A program made the position numbers and the translations under genes. The notes under the pieces are model-generated. The model was not told the origin of the DNA. It ran no database searches and was given only the letters and a program-made list of their open reading frames with translations. From NCBI GenBank assembly GCA_934691725.1, contig CAKUTF010000043.1, positions 1 through 21,543 of the forward strand: a stretch of 21,543 nt of DNA, read 5' to 3'. Positions 1-7,313 of this stretch are shown piece after piece. Source of the DNA: an uncultured Fibrobacter sp. (GTDB lineage Bacteria; Fibrobacterota; Fibrobacteria; Fibrobacterales; Fibrobacteraceae). Each line of letters starts with the position of its first letter. Within the stretch, counting starts at the first letter, position 1.

Positions 1-33
1 GTACGGCTTGCGCCTCTGCCTTGCTTCTTTCAT
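1..33 (-). CDS. 5' fragment of a duplicated gene running off the left edge
   Basis: An ATG at 33-31 opens a frame reading MKEARQRRKPY before the window ends. The same 11 residues begin the gene at 21507 on the plus strand, so two copies of one gene family flank this segment in divergent, outward orientation. The visible peptide is very basic (six Lys or Arg in 11 residues). A TATAAT box lies 6 nt upstream of the ATG with no Shine-Dalgarno sequence, which suggests a leaderless message. Too little is visible to name a family; a transposase is one possibility, on the basis of multicopy occurrence only. Confidence 0.5.
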   Translation of the reverse strand, partial: MKEARQRRKPY

Positions 34-39
34 GACGTT

Positions 40-68
40 ATTATAGCATATTCTCGCTATGAAAACAA
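40..68 (-). promoter_or_regulatory. Promoter of the left outward-reading gene
   Basis: On the minus strand TTGTTT (68-63) and TATAAT (45-40) are separated by 17 bp, and the ATG follows the -10 box after 6 nt. It is identical to the promoter at 21472-21500 because both lie inside the 73-bp inverted repeat. Confidence 0.65.
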
Positions 69-216
69 GCTCTTAGAGCTGAGATCTTAGAACTTAGCAA
101 ATTATTGAGAAAAATCTGTTTGCTTCAAATTCCCGCTTTCGTGTATCCAGTACCGTTTTCCAGAAGCCTAAACGTCTTATATTCTAAGCGCTAAAATCTA
201 TCCACTAAGCTCTACC
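67..216. repeat. Heptad arrays and degenerate mosaic repeat
   Basis: Bases 67-101 split into five 7-mers (AAGCTCT, TAGAGCT, GAGATCT, TAGAACT, TAGCAAA). Bases 182-216 split into five more (TTCTAAG, CGCTAAA, ATCTATC, CACTAAG, CTCTACC). Between them, 149-175 carries a decayed form of the block that precedes the punctuating word elsewhere (compare cctaaacgtc here with cctagacgtc at other sites). This is a worn copy of the mosaic seen at 5752-6012, 10402-10745 and 17262-17488. No gene is visible. Confidence 0.7.
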
Positions 217-224
217 TTGTCCCT

Positions 225-285
225 CGCCGGGGAGGCCTGCCTGTCGGCAGACGGGCGCATTCGCCGAGAGGCGGAAAAAGGTCGC
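225..285. other. GC-rich segment with two adjacent hairpins
   Basis: CTGCC/GGCAG (237-241 and 246-250, loop TGTC) is followed by CGCC/GGCG (262-265 and 270-273) closed by a GAGA tetraloop of the GNRA type. Bases 291-339 then return to weak 7-bp periodicity. It could be a fragment of a structured RNA or another REP-like palindrome. I could not match it to RNase P RNA, tmRNA or a riboswitch. Confidence 0.35.
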
Positions 286-450
286 TAGGACAGCTAATCA
301 CAGACCACTGATTTCTGTTCCTTGAGTTCTGGCTCCTCTTAATTCGGTCGAAAAGCGTTTTTTGTAAAAAGTCCGGGGGAAAACCCCTGAGACGCGTTAA
401 AATTTTCTAAATTTGGCTCAAAATTTAAACATCATCTACCGAGGTAAAAC

Positions 451-759
451 ATGGCTGAGAACGAACAGAAAGAAAACGTGGAAATCAAGACCGAAACGGC
501 AGCTCCGGAAGCCGCTCCCAAGAACGAGAAAAACGATTTCGCGAAAAAATCCGCAAAGAAACCTCGCCGTCGCCCTTCCGGCAAGTTCGGCGCTCCTTCC
601 AAGAACAAGGCTCCGTTCTCCGACACCCTCGCCGACCGTTTTGGCGAAGCTCTTTCGAACAAGCTCAAGCGTGGAATCGAAGACGATATCAAGCGCAAAA
701 TCAAGGCAGCCCAGTCGGATCCTGCCGTGCAGCGCGCCAGCGCAAAGTTCGGCAAGTAA
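451..759 (+). CDS. Small Lys/Ala-rich basic protein, unknown function
   Basis: This is a 102-aa protein with ATG at 451 and a GAGG ribosome site about 7 nt upstream. The first ~35 residues are acidic and Ala/Lys rich, the middle (about 36-55) is Lys/Arg/Pro rich and probably disordered, and residues ~57-102 look helical (TLADRFGEALSNKLKRGIEDD and on to the end). There is no signal peptide or membrane segment, so it should be cytoplasmic. The basic, low-complexity composition would suit nucleic-acid or ribosome binding, but that is inference. A strong terminator follows at 780, so it is a single-gene unit. A GC-rich hairpin at 371-393 (GGGG/CCCC within GTC/GAC) lies in the upstream region and could be part of its leader. 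Two other frames through this stretch are treated as shadows because only this one has a ribosome site. Confidence 0.7.
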   Translation: MAENEQKENVEIKTETAAPEAAPKNEKNDFAKKSAKKPRRRPSGKFGAPSKNKAPFSDTLADRFGEALSNKLKRGIEDDIKRKIKAAQSDPAVQRASAKFGK

Positions 760-779
760 TCTTTCGGACAGCCGGTTTT

Positions 780-812
780 AAAAATCCTGCGATGCCTCGC
801 GGGATTTTTTTT
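780..812 (+). terminator. Rho-independent terminator of the 451 gene
   Basis: AAATCCTGCGA and TCGCGGGATTT form an 11-bp stem (one G-U pair) with a TGCC loop, running into T8. It lies 20 nt after the stop codon at 759. Confidence 0.85.
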
Positions 813-888
813 GGAATTTTATGGAAAACAGTGGTGGGGAATAAAAAAAACTTGAATCCGTTTTAAAAGTAGAAATTCTGAAAAAGTA

Positions 889-920
889 TTGACAAATGTT
901 TTTTTTTTTTTTTTTCTTAT
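889..920 (+). promoter_or_regulatory. -35-like TTGACA followed by a T17 homopolymer
   Basis: TTGACA at 889-894 is followed by AAATG and 17 consecutive T residues (899-915), then CTTAT. The tract fills the space where the -35/-10 spacer would be. A possible -10 (TCTTAT, 915-920) sits at 20 bp, longer than optimal, so loss of two or three T residues would bring it near 17 bp. The -10 assignment is weak. Confidence 0.4.
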
Positions 921-940
921 TGTTTGCGGTGGAGGTTTTT

Positions 941-1879
941 ATGAAACAGGTTTTTCTGTCTTTGTTGGTCTTTGCGTTGGCTTTTACCGCCTGTTCAAGC
1001 GATTCTGACGGGCTGAGCAAGACCGATGTCGTCTCGATTTTGGAAATCGAACTTTCCAGGGATTCGCTTCGTGAAAATCCGCGGGATTCCGTCTTTATCA
1101 TCAAGCGCGATACGGTGATTTCGATTGTGAATAATCGCGATACCATCGTCACGATCATCGGCGGCGGAAAGGATACGCTTCTGGTTTCTTCCAGGGATAC
1201 GGTATATATCCGGGACACCGTTTTATGGGGAGGTTCGACGGGAAATGATGGCAATGATAGTGTTATCCGCAAAACATGGCTAAGCTATCCTTATGGATAT
1301 TATGTTGGGGGGCTTATGTACGATTCGATTTATTCTGAAGAAATTTATTATTTTAGTAAGCAATTTTCTTATGAGTCTAGTTGGACTAGCTCTCAGCGAG
1401 AGTCTTTAGAATCTTGGTATTTTAGCATTCTTGAGAAAAATTATAATGAATCTTTAGACTCCTTGATCCGAGATTATGGAGAATCTTTTGACACTACTTA
1501 TGCAAGTGGTTCGGCTATTTACATAAATCATTTTCATGGAAAATATTTTAAATCTGAACATCAGGATACCTGTATTAGTGAAAAATCGTTAGCGACAGGA
1601 ACGACAAAACTAACGATAAAATTTGCGGAATCACCGAGAAATTACATTGTTTGTGAGGAAAATAACTTTCTATTAGATTCTTCCGCAACCTTAAGAAGAG
1701 TTAAGACAATTAAAAAATGTAAAACAACTTTCAGTAAAATGGATACATATATTTATTTGGCTGATGGAACATTATACGCAGCAACTCGAACTTTCGAAGG
1801 TGCAAAAAAAAATAGTCTTGGAAGTGATAATAAAAACGAGATTGAAGCTAACAGAAAGCGGTGTTTTGCGGGACTTTAG
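941..1879 (+). CDS. Lipoprotein with RDT repeats and an AT-rich C-terminal domain
   Basis: The frame is open from 896, but the ATG at 941 follows a perfect GGAGG (931-935) and gives a proper lipoprotein signal: a hydrophobic stretch, then lipobox FTAC with Cys18. The mature 312-aa product is therefore membrane-anchored, probably facing the periplasm or the outside. Residues ~40-93 hold spaced RDS/RDT/KDT triplets (40, 48, 56, 66, 77, 85, 91) and look like an extended beta-rich spacer. From residue ~110 the protein is Tyr/Ser rich, with four Cys (211, 238, 260, 308) that could form disulfides. DNA composition changes at about base 1270 from near-average GC to clearly AT-rich, as if a foreign C-terminal half had been joined to a resident N-terminus. 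The next gene starts 10 nt after the stop and its ribosome site overlaps this stop, so the two are an operon. I recognise no family for the C-terminal half. Confidence 0.75.
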   Translation: MKQVFLSLLVFALAFTACSSDSDGLSKTDVVSILEIELSRDSLRENPRDSVFIIKRDTVISIVNNRDTIVTIIGGGKDTLLVSSRDTVYIRDTVLWGGSTGNDGNDSVIRKTWLSYPYGYYVGGLMYDSIYSEEIYYFSKQFSYESSWTSSQRESLESWYFSILEKNYNESLDSLIRDYGESFDTTYASGSAIYINHFHGKYFKSEHQDTCISEKSLATGTTKLTIKFAESPRNYIVCEENNFLLDSSATLRRVKTIKKCKTTFSKMDTYIYLADGTLYAATRTFEGAKKNSLGSDNKNEIEANRKRCFAGL

Positions 1880-1889
1880 AGGTGTTTGT

Positions 1890-2258
1890 ATGAGAATTGA
1901 TCCGAAAAATTTTAATGAACGTGGCGAAATTTTAAAGCTGCATGATAAACAACCGGCATTTTTTAGGCTGGGAAGGACTCTAGGGACTAAAGATTGGGTG
2001 CAGATAGAAAATGCCGCAATAAGCAATCCTTATTCTACAAATGTTACTCAAAAAATTCAGATACACAAAGAAAACTTAAAAGAGTTGCTAGATAAAATAG
2101 AACAAAAGAAAGAAAACTTTTGTGATTTGTATCAAAGATTAAATGCAATGACTCTTGATGAGCAAGAAAAACTGGTAAAATCTATTGATGACCCTGATGA
2201 GAAAAGTTTCTTTTGCGCTGCTTTTACTTATTTGCGATTAAAGCATGAAATTGAGTAG
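1890..2258 (+). CDS. Small helical cytoplasmic protein coupled to the lipoprotein, unknown
   Basis: ATG at 1890 follows AGAGG at 1878-1882, a ribosome site that includes the last bases of the upstream stop codon. The frame is open further upstream (from 1764), but that part overlaps the lipoprotein gene and lacks a ribosome site. The product is 122 aa with no signal peptide. Residues ~55-85 are rich in Lys/Glu/Leu with coiled-coil spacing (HKENLKELLDKIEQKKENF), and the C-terminus (~88-122) looks helical. Codon and base composition are AT-rich like the distal half of the lipoprotein gene, suggesting the two arrived together. It may serve the lipoprotein as a partner, chaperone or immunity-like protein; nothing in the sequence decides this. 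Confidence 0.65.
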   Translation: MRIDPKNFNERGEILKLHDKQPAFFRLGRTLGTKDWVQIENAAISNPYSTNVTQKIQIHKENLKELLDKIEQKKENFCDLYQRLNAMTLDEQEKLVKSIDDPDEKSFFCAAFTYLRLKHEIE

Positions 2259-2280
2259 TAAATTTTCCCCCCCAATACAA

Positions 2281-2314
2281 AAACAATCCCGAGCCTGTAG
2301 GCCCGGGATTGTTT
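2281..2314. terminator. Bidirectional terminator between convergent genes
   Basis: AAACAATCCCG and CGGGATTGTTT form a perfect 11-bp stem, with a nested GCC/GGC inner hairpin. A/T-rich flanks on both sides (A5 before, TTTGATTTT after) allow it to stop both the 1890 gene (+) and gdhA (-, stop at 2338). Confidence 0.85.
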
Positions 2315-2337
2315 GATTTTATGCGGGATAAAACCGA

Positions 2338-3690
2338 TTAGTAGGCGACGCCCTGCCACTTCATCGCGTCGGCGACCTTGAGGAAGCCCGCGATGTTTGC
2401 GCCCATGACCAGGTTGCCGCCATGGCCGAACTTTTCCGCCGCGTTATAGACGGTGTGGAAGATGTTCGTCATGATGCCGTCGAGTTTCTTGTCGACTTCT
2501 TCGAATGTCCAGGAGAGGCGCTCGGAGTTCTGGCTCATTTCGAGGCCGGATGTCGCGACACCGCCTGCGTTTGCCGCCTTGGCCGGTCCAAAGAAGACGC
2601 CCGCTTTCTGGAACGCTTCGATGGCTTCCGGGGTAGAAGGCATGTTGGCGCCTTCGGCGACGGCGAACACGCCGTTCTTGATGAGCGCTTCCGCTCCGGC
2701 GAGGTCGAGCTCGTTCTGGGTCGCGCACGGAAGGGCGATGTCGCACTTCACGGTCCACACACCCTTGCAGCCTTCGTGGTATTCGGCGCCCTTGACGCGT
2801 TCTGCGTATTCCTTGATGCGTCCGCGCTTGACTTCCTTGATGTCCTTCACGATGTCGAGCTGGATGCCGTTCGGGTCATAGACATATCCGTTCGAGTCGG
2901 ACATGGTGACGACCTTCGCGCCGAAGGACTGCGCCTTTTCGCAAGCGTAGATGGCGACGTTTCCGGACCCGGAGATGACGACCGTCTTGCCTTCGAAGGA
3001 ATCGTTCTTCATCTTCTTCAGCATTTCGCGGGTGAAGTAACAGAGACCGTAGCCCGTCGCTTCGGTGCGAGCGAGCGAACCGCCGTAGGAAAGTCCCTTG
3101 CCGGTGAGAACGCCGGTCCATTCGTTGCGCAGACGCTTGTATTGCCCGAACATGTATCCGATTTCACGTGCGCCCGTGCCGATATCGCCGGCCGGAACGT
3201 CCGTGTCCGCGCCAATGTGCTTTGTAAGCTCGGTCATGAAGGATTGGCAGAAACGCATCACTTCGGCGTCGCTCTTGCCTTTCGGATCGAAGTCGGAACC
3301 ACCCTTGCCGCCACCCATGGGAAGACCGGTCAGGCTGTTCTTGAAAATCTGCTCGAAGCCGAGGAACTTGAGAATCGAGGCGTTGACGGACGGATGGAGA
3401 CGGAGACCGCCCTTGTAAGGTCCGATGGCGGAGTTGAACTGGATGCGGTAGCCGCGGTTAACCTGGATGTTTCCCTTGTCATCGACCCAGGAGACGCGGA
3501 AGATAATCTGGCGTTCCGGTTCGACGATGCGGTCGATGATACCGTTCGTTTCGTAGGACTTGTCCTTTTCGACGACCGGTTCGAGGGATTCGAGGAATTC
3601 GCGGACAGCCTGGTGGAATTCGGCTTCGCCCGGGTTCTTGGCGACAACTTTGTCGTAAATCTTTTTGAGGTATGCGTTTGTGAGTGCCAT
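2338..3690 (-). CDS. gdhA: NADP-type glutamate dehydrogenase
   Basis: This 450-aa cytoplasmic enzyme catalyses reductive amination of 2-oxoglutarate with ammonia to glutamate. Length matches the hexameric bacterial small-subunit family (about 447-450 aa). PYKGGLRLHP lies at 91-100, the catalytic-lysine motif PMGGGKGG at 124-131 (K129), DVPAGDIGTG near 164-173, and the Rossmann loop GSGNVA at 241-246 followed by SDSNGYV, as in NADP-dependent members. The start at 3690 is chosen because GGAG lies 7-10 nt upstream and the family N-terminus begins there; an in-frame extension to 3864 crosses AT-rich promoter DNA. It is transcribed alone, divergent from the acyl-CoA ligase, and ends at the shared terminator at 2281. 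For a rumen-type organism fed on ammonia this would be a main nitrogen-assimilation enzyme (inference). Confidence 0.96.
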   Translation of the reverse strand: MALTNAYLKKIYDKVVAKNPGEAEFHQAVREFLESLEPVVEKDKSYETNGIIDRIVEPERQIIFRVSWVDDKGNIQVNRGYRIQFNSAIGPYKGGLRLHPSVNASILKFLGFEQIFKNSLTGLPMGGGKGGSDFDPKGKSDAEVMRFCQSFMTELTKHIGADTDVPAGDIGTGAREIGYMFGQYKRLRNEWTGVLTGKGLSYGGSLARTEATGYGLCYFTREMLKKMKNDSFEGKTVVISGSGNVAIYACEKAQSFGAKVVTMSDSNGYVYDPNGIQLDIVKDIKEVKRGRIKEYAERVKGAEYHEGCKGVWTVKCDIALPCATQNELDLAGAEALIKNGVFAVAEGANMPSTPEAIEAFQKAGVFFGPAKAANAGGVATSGLEMSQNSERLSWTFEEVDKKLDGIMTNIFHTVYNAAEKFGHGGNLVMGANIAGFLKVADAMKWQGVAY

Positions 3691-3950
3691 CTGTATCTCC
3701 AATGAAACAATGTTGTTTGGCGTTTGAAATATAACAAATGGCGTTTCCGGGAGGATTTCCCCAAAAAAAATAAAATTTGACAATTTTGTTAAAAACATTG
3801 AAATTTGTATAAAAATTCTCAATTTGGAAAATTTCAACAAGAATGGAATTTTGAAATGTGACAAATTTGTTTTCCGATTTTCAAACTTTTTTTCCGATAA
3901 AAAAGATATTTTGGTTTTTGAAAGGATTTTTTTGAAAAAGGCGCGTTTTT

Positions 3951-5738
3951 ATGCAGGAAAAGCGATTCCGTTCCGTTCCCGAACTCTTTTGGGACCTTTG
4001 CAAAGCGAAGGATTTTCCGGGATGGGATCTTCGAAGGGAAGGAACATGGGAGCACTATTCGCCGGAACGCTTGCGCTCGATGTTCTTCTTTGCGACGCTC
4101 GCCTTTTCGAAGCTGGGCGTTTCCGAAAACGGGACGCTCGGAATCATCGCAAAGACGTCTCCCGACTGGATTCTTGCTGACGTCGCCTGCGAAACTTGCC
4201 ATGCGCCGACCGTTCCGCTTTTCCCGAACATCAGCGAGGAACATTTCGAGTTCCAGTGCAACGATTCGAACGTCGTCTTTCTGGCGGTCGATGACGTGGA
4301 ATCGCTGGACCTTTCTATCCAGAAACATCTTTCTCGCTTCCGGCGCGTTATCTGTTTCGATGAAAACGCAAAGCTTCCGGCAAACGGCATCCACTGGAAA
4401 AAACTCTTGCAAGACGGGGAAATTCTCTCGAAATCGGAGGGGGCGTTCGAATGGTTCCGCTTCAGTATGGAAAGCATCCAGCCGAACGATCTGTTTTCGG
4501 TCATCTACACGAGCGGTTCTACGGGGAGACCCAAAGGCGCCGAGCTCTCGCACCGGAACATGCTCGCCGAGGTGGAAATGGTCGCGCCGCTTCTCGGGAC
4601 GGATTCGGCGGAAGATGTCGCGATGAGTGTCCTTCCCGTGGCGCATGTCTTTGAACGGATGGTCGTCTGCGTGTATATGGCGAAGCATCTGCGCGTCTAT
4701 TTTGCGGATACGCCGAAGAATGCGGGCGTGATTGCGCGCGAGGTCCATCCGACGGTGGCGACGTTTGTCCCGAGGCTGCTCGAAAAGATGGCCGCGGCGG
4801 TTTCATGCCGGGAATACCGGATGCGCGGCGTGAAGCGTTTGCTGATGCACCGGGCTTTCCTCTTTGCGAAAAAAAACGTTCCGGGGCGCGGAAACTGCCG
4901 ACGGAGAATTTACGACAGGCTTGTCTATCGGCATGTCCGCGAAGCGATGGGTGGGCGTTTCAAGTGGATTATTTCGGGAAGTTCCGCGTTGAACAAAACC
5001 GTTTACCGATTTTTGGTGAACATGGGTTTTCCGGTTTACGAAGGCTACGGGCTTACGGAATGCAGCCCGGTCGTGAGCGTCAATCTGCCGGGAGCCTCTA
5101 GGCCCGAGTCGGTGGGGAAGCCGCTCCCCGGGCTTCAGGTAAAGATCGGGGAGAAAAACGAAATCCTGGTGAAAGGGAAGAACGTTTTCGGGGGCTACCG
5201 CAACATGCCCGAGATGAATCGGGAAGCATGGACATCCGACGGCTATTTTCGCACGGGAGACCAGGGGATTATCGACAAGGACGGCTACCTTTTCCTGATA
5301 GGGCGCATCAAGGAGATTTTTAAAACCAGCACGGGAAAGTACGTGTCCCCGGTGCCCGTCGAACTGGAGCTCACCCGGCATCCGCTGGTAGAAGCCGCCC
5401 TGGTGGAAGCGAACAACCGGAAATTCGTGTCCGCCCTTCTTTTTTTGGGCTACGATTCCGCGATGAGGATTCTCGGAAAGAACAGGAGGAATTTTAATCC
5501 GGAAGAAGCCACCCGGGATCCCCGAATTCTGTCGCTTGTCGGGGAGCACGTGGAACATGTGAACAAGAAGCTGAACTATTGGGAGCGGATTCGAAAATGG
5601 ACGCTCCTCTGGGAACCCGTTTCGGTGGAGTCAGGTCTGATGACGCCGACATTCAAGCTTCGCCGGAAAGCCGTCGAGAACTGTTTCGCCTCGCAAATCG
5701 ACGCGATGTATGATGAAAGCGATGGGTTGGCTGTCTAA
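3951..5738 (+). CDS. AMP-forming long-chain acyl-CoA ligase (FadD-like)
   Basis: This 595-aa member of the adenylate-forming superfamily should activate a fatty acid with ATP and transfer it to CoA. The P-loop YTSGSTGRPKG is at 186-196, YEGYGLTECSP at 363-373, the adenylate-contacting GYFRTGDQG at 431-439, hinge GRIKE at 451-455, and the C-terminal catalytic lysine in TSTGKYVSP (K463). The TSTGKYVSP form and overall length fit the long-chain (FACL/LACS-type) branch rather than acetyl-CoA synthetase. ATG at 3951 is preceded by an AAGG-containing stretch about 10 nt upstream; no better start is seen. There is no signal peptide; the enzyme is probably cytosolic or peripheral to the membrane. It is divergent from gdhA across a ~250-bp AT-rich spacer and is followed by a repeat-filled spacer, so it seems to be single-gene. 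The acyl substrate cannot be told from the sequence. Confidence 0.88.
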   Translation: MQEKRFRSVPELFWDLCKAKDFPGWDLRREGTWEHYSPERLRSMFFFATLAFSKLGVSENGTLGIIAKTSPDWILADVACETCHAPTVPLFPNISEEHFEFQCNDSNVVFLAVDDVESLDLSIQKHLSRFRRVICFDENAKLPANGIHWKKLLQDGEILSKSEGAFEWFRFSMESIQPNDLFSVIYTSGSTGRPKGAELSHRNMLAEVEMVAPLLGTDSAEDVAMSVLPVAHVFERMVVCVYMAKHLRVYFADTPKNAGVIAREVHPTVATFVPRLLEKMAAAVSCREYRMRGVKRLLMHRAFLFAKKNVPGRGNCRRRIYDRLVYRHVREAMGGRFKWIISGSSALNKTVYRFLVNMGFPVYEGYGLTECSPVVSVNLPGASRPESVGKPLPGLQVKIGEKNEILVKGKNVFGGYRNMPEMNREAWTSDGYFRTGDQGIIDKDGYLFLIGRIKEIFKTSTGKYVSPVPVELELTRHPLVEAALVEANNRKFVSALLFLGYDSAMRILGKNRRNFNPEEATRDPRILSLVGEHVEHVNKKLNYWERIRKWTLLWEPVSVESGLMTPTFKLRRKAVENCFASQIDAMYDESDGLAV

Positions 5739-5751
5739 CGTGATCAGAGCT

Positions 5752-6012
5752 TAGCTCGGCAAGCTCGCTAGCCTGTCAAATTCCATTCCTTAAAGGGGAT
5801 TCCCCGGTCAAGCCGGGGAATGACAGCGTACTTTATTCCGCATTCCAAAAGCCTAGATGTCCGCGATTCTGACTCCTGACTGCTGAGCACTGTCCACTAA
5901 GCTTAGACGTTTGCTGACCAATTTCTCATTGTTCATTGCTAATTCCTCATTCTCCTAGACGCCCGCGGACTATTCCCTGTTCCCTAGTCCCTGAACATAG
6001 ACGTCCGCGGCT
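5752..6012 (+). repeat. Mosaic intergenic repeat, copy 1 (hairpin plus heptad arrays)
   Basis: In order: an agcttagctcg(g)caagctcgctagcc block (5752-5774); hairpin ATTCCCCGG-TCAAG-CCGGGGAAT (5799-5821) ending in GACA; the block ttccaaaagcctagatgtccgcg (5843-5865); then three heptad arrays (5867-5908, 5912-5960, 5970-5997), each followed by a (T)AGACGYYYGCGG-like word (near 5904, 5956, 5998). The hairpin may also act as terminator for the acyl-CoA ligase, although no T run follows it. It fills the whole 290-bp gap between two convergent genes. Confidence 0.85.
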
Positions 6013-6030
6013 CCGGTCTCCGGCAAAAAA

Positions 6031-7221
6031 TCAGACTTTGGCGAGCTTTTTCAGCAAGGCAGCCTTGTCCGTCTTTTCCCACGTGAAACGTTTTCCCGAA
6101 CGACCGAAATGCCCGAGCGCGGCGGTTTCGACATAGCCGGGCTTTTTGAGGTCAAGCATCTTGACTAGTCCTGCCGGGGAAAGGTCAAAGACTTTCGAAA
6201 CGATTTCCTCGATTTTCGCATCGGGAACCTTGCCTGTTCCGAACGTGTTCACGAGGAGCGATACCGGGTGGGAATAGCCGATTGCGTAGGCGATTTGCAC
6301 TTCGCAGCGATCCGCTAGCCCCGCCGCGACGATGTTCTTTGCCACGTAGCGCGCCGCATAGGCTCCGGAACGGTCAACCTTTGACGGGTCCTTGCCGCTG
6401 AAAGCTCCGCCGCCGTGCCGTCCCATGCCACCGTATGTATCGACGATGATTTTCCGTCCGGTGAGTCCGCAGTCTCCGTGGGGACCGCCAACGACAAACT
6501 TTCCCGTCGGGTTCACCAGGAAGCGTGTCTTTTTATCGAGGAGCTTTGCCGGGATGACCTTTTTTATCAGTTCATCGACGATCGTCTTTTCGATTTGGGC
6601 ATGGGTCAGTTCCTTGCCCTTGAACGTCGGCGCGTGCTGTGTGCTGATGACTACTGTATCGATTCGGACCGGTTTGTCGTTTTCGTCGTATTCGACAGTC
6701 ACCTGGCTTTTCGCGTCCGGGCGGAGCCACTTGATCTTGCCGGATTCGCGGAGCTCCTGGATTTTCGCCATGAGCCTGTGGGAAAGCGAGATCGGGAGAG
6801 GCATCAGTTCCGGGGTTTCGTTTACGGCGTAACCGAACATCATGCCCTGGTCGCCTGCGCCCTGTTTGTCGTCCTTCTTGCCGTCCGCCGCCTTCGCGTC
6901 GACTCCCTGCGCGATGTCCGGTGACTGCTTATCTACCGCGACGATGACGGCGCAGCTCTTGGAATCAAATCCGAGCGTCGGGTCGTTGTAGCCGATGCTT
7001 TCGATAGTCTTCCGCGCGATAGCCTGGTAGTCGAGTTCCGCCTGGGTCGTAATTTCGCCGGAAATGACGACAAGACCCGTGTTTACAAGCGTTTCGCAGG
7101 CAACGCGGCTGTTCTTGTCCGCGGAAAGTGCCTCATCGAGAATCGCATCGGAAATCTGGTCGGCGACCTTGTCGGGATGGCCCTTGGAAACGGATTCGGA
7201 CGTGAAAAGATAGTGTGACAT
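6031..7221 (-). CDS. metK: S-adenosylmethionine synthase
   Basis: This 396-aa cytoplasmic enzyme makes S-adenosylmethionine from methionine and ATP. SESVSKGHPDK (8-18) carries the ATP-binding His15 and metal-ligand Asp17; the signature GAGDQGMMFGYA is at 121-132, and the second PROSITE-type motif GGGAFSGKDPSKVDRS begins at 270. Length is slightly above the 384 aa of E. coli MetK. ATG at 7221 follows AGGA on the minus strand. The upstream region contains a 10-bp inverted repeat (7237-7268) overlapping the likely -10 box, a candidate operator. The gene is divergent from the NIF3-family gene and ends next to mosaic repeat copy 1. No methyl-cycle genes are adjacent. Confidence 0.97.
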   Translation of the reverse strand: MSHYLFTSESVSKGHPDKVADQISDAILDEALSADKNSRVACETLVNTGLVVISGEITTQAELDYQAIARKTIESIGYNDPTLGFDSKSCAVIVAVDKQSPDIAQGVDAKAADGKKDDKQGAGDQGMMFGYAVNETPELMPLPISLSHRLMAKIQELRESGKIKWLRPDAKSQVTVEYDENDKPVRIDTVVISTQHAPTFKGKELTHAQIEKTIVDELIKKVIPAKLLDKKTRFLVNPTGKFVVGGPHGDCGLTGRKIIVDTYGGMGRHGGGAFSGKDPSKVDRSGAYAARYVAKNIVAAGLADRCEVQIAYAIGYSHPVSLLVNTFGTGKVPDAKIEEIVSKVFDLSPAGLVKMLDLKKPGYVETAALGHFGRSGKRFTWEKTDKAALLKKLAKV

Positions 7222-7231
7222 GGTATTTTCC

Positions 7232-7268
7232 TTTATATCTATGCGTAAATCTAGAAAAACGCATAGAT
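7232..7268 (-). promoter_or_regulatory. metK promoter region with a 10-bp inverted repeat
   Basis: ATCTATGCGT (7237-7246) and ACGCATAGAT (7259-7268) are perfect inverted arms separated by 12 nt. A TATAAA box (minus strand, 7237-7232) abuts the inner arm, 10 nt before the metK start. Position and symmetry suit a dimeric repressor site or a 5' hairpin. It is too short for a known SAM riboswitch. Confidence 0.45.
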
Positions 7269-7313
7269 GCTGGCAACTGCCCGATTAATTTTTCCTCTTT
7301 TTTTTTGCCGGGG

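Larger units (their letters stand above)
1..73. repeat. Left copy of a 73-bp perfect inverted repeat at the window ends
   Basis: Bases 1-73 are the exact reverse complement of 21467-21539; identity stops at base 74. Each copy contains a sigma70-like promoter and the first codons of a gene that reads outward off the window. The inner boundary falls inside a 7-bp repeat array in both copies. A multicopy gene family, a mobile element or a contig broken at repeats would all give this picture. Confidence 0.9.

Noticed and set aside
225..290. Possible RNase P RNA or tmRNA fragment
   Set aside because: None of the invariant blocks of either RNA could be found nearby.
2422..3705. 427-aa open frame on the plus strand opposite gdhA
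   Set aside because: It is a mirror of codon bias in gdhA: Asp/Val/Phe/Glu-rich, no ribosome site, no recognisable domain, and gdhA is certain.
3834..4748. 304-aa minus-strand frame opposite the acyl-CoA ligase
   Set aside because: Antisense shadow rich in His and Arg, extending through the AT-rich promoter spacer; all family motifs are on the plus strand.
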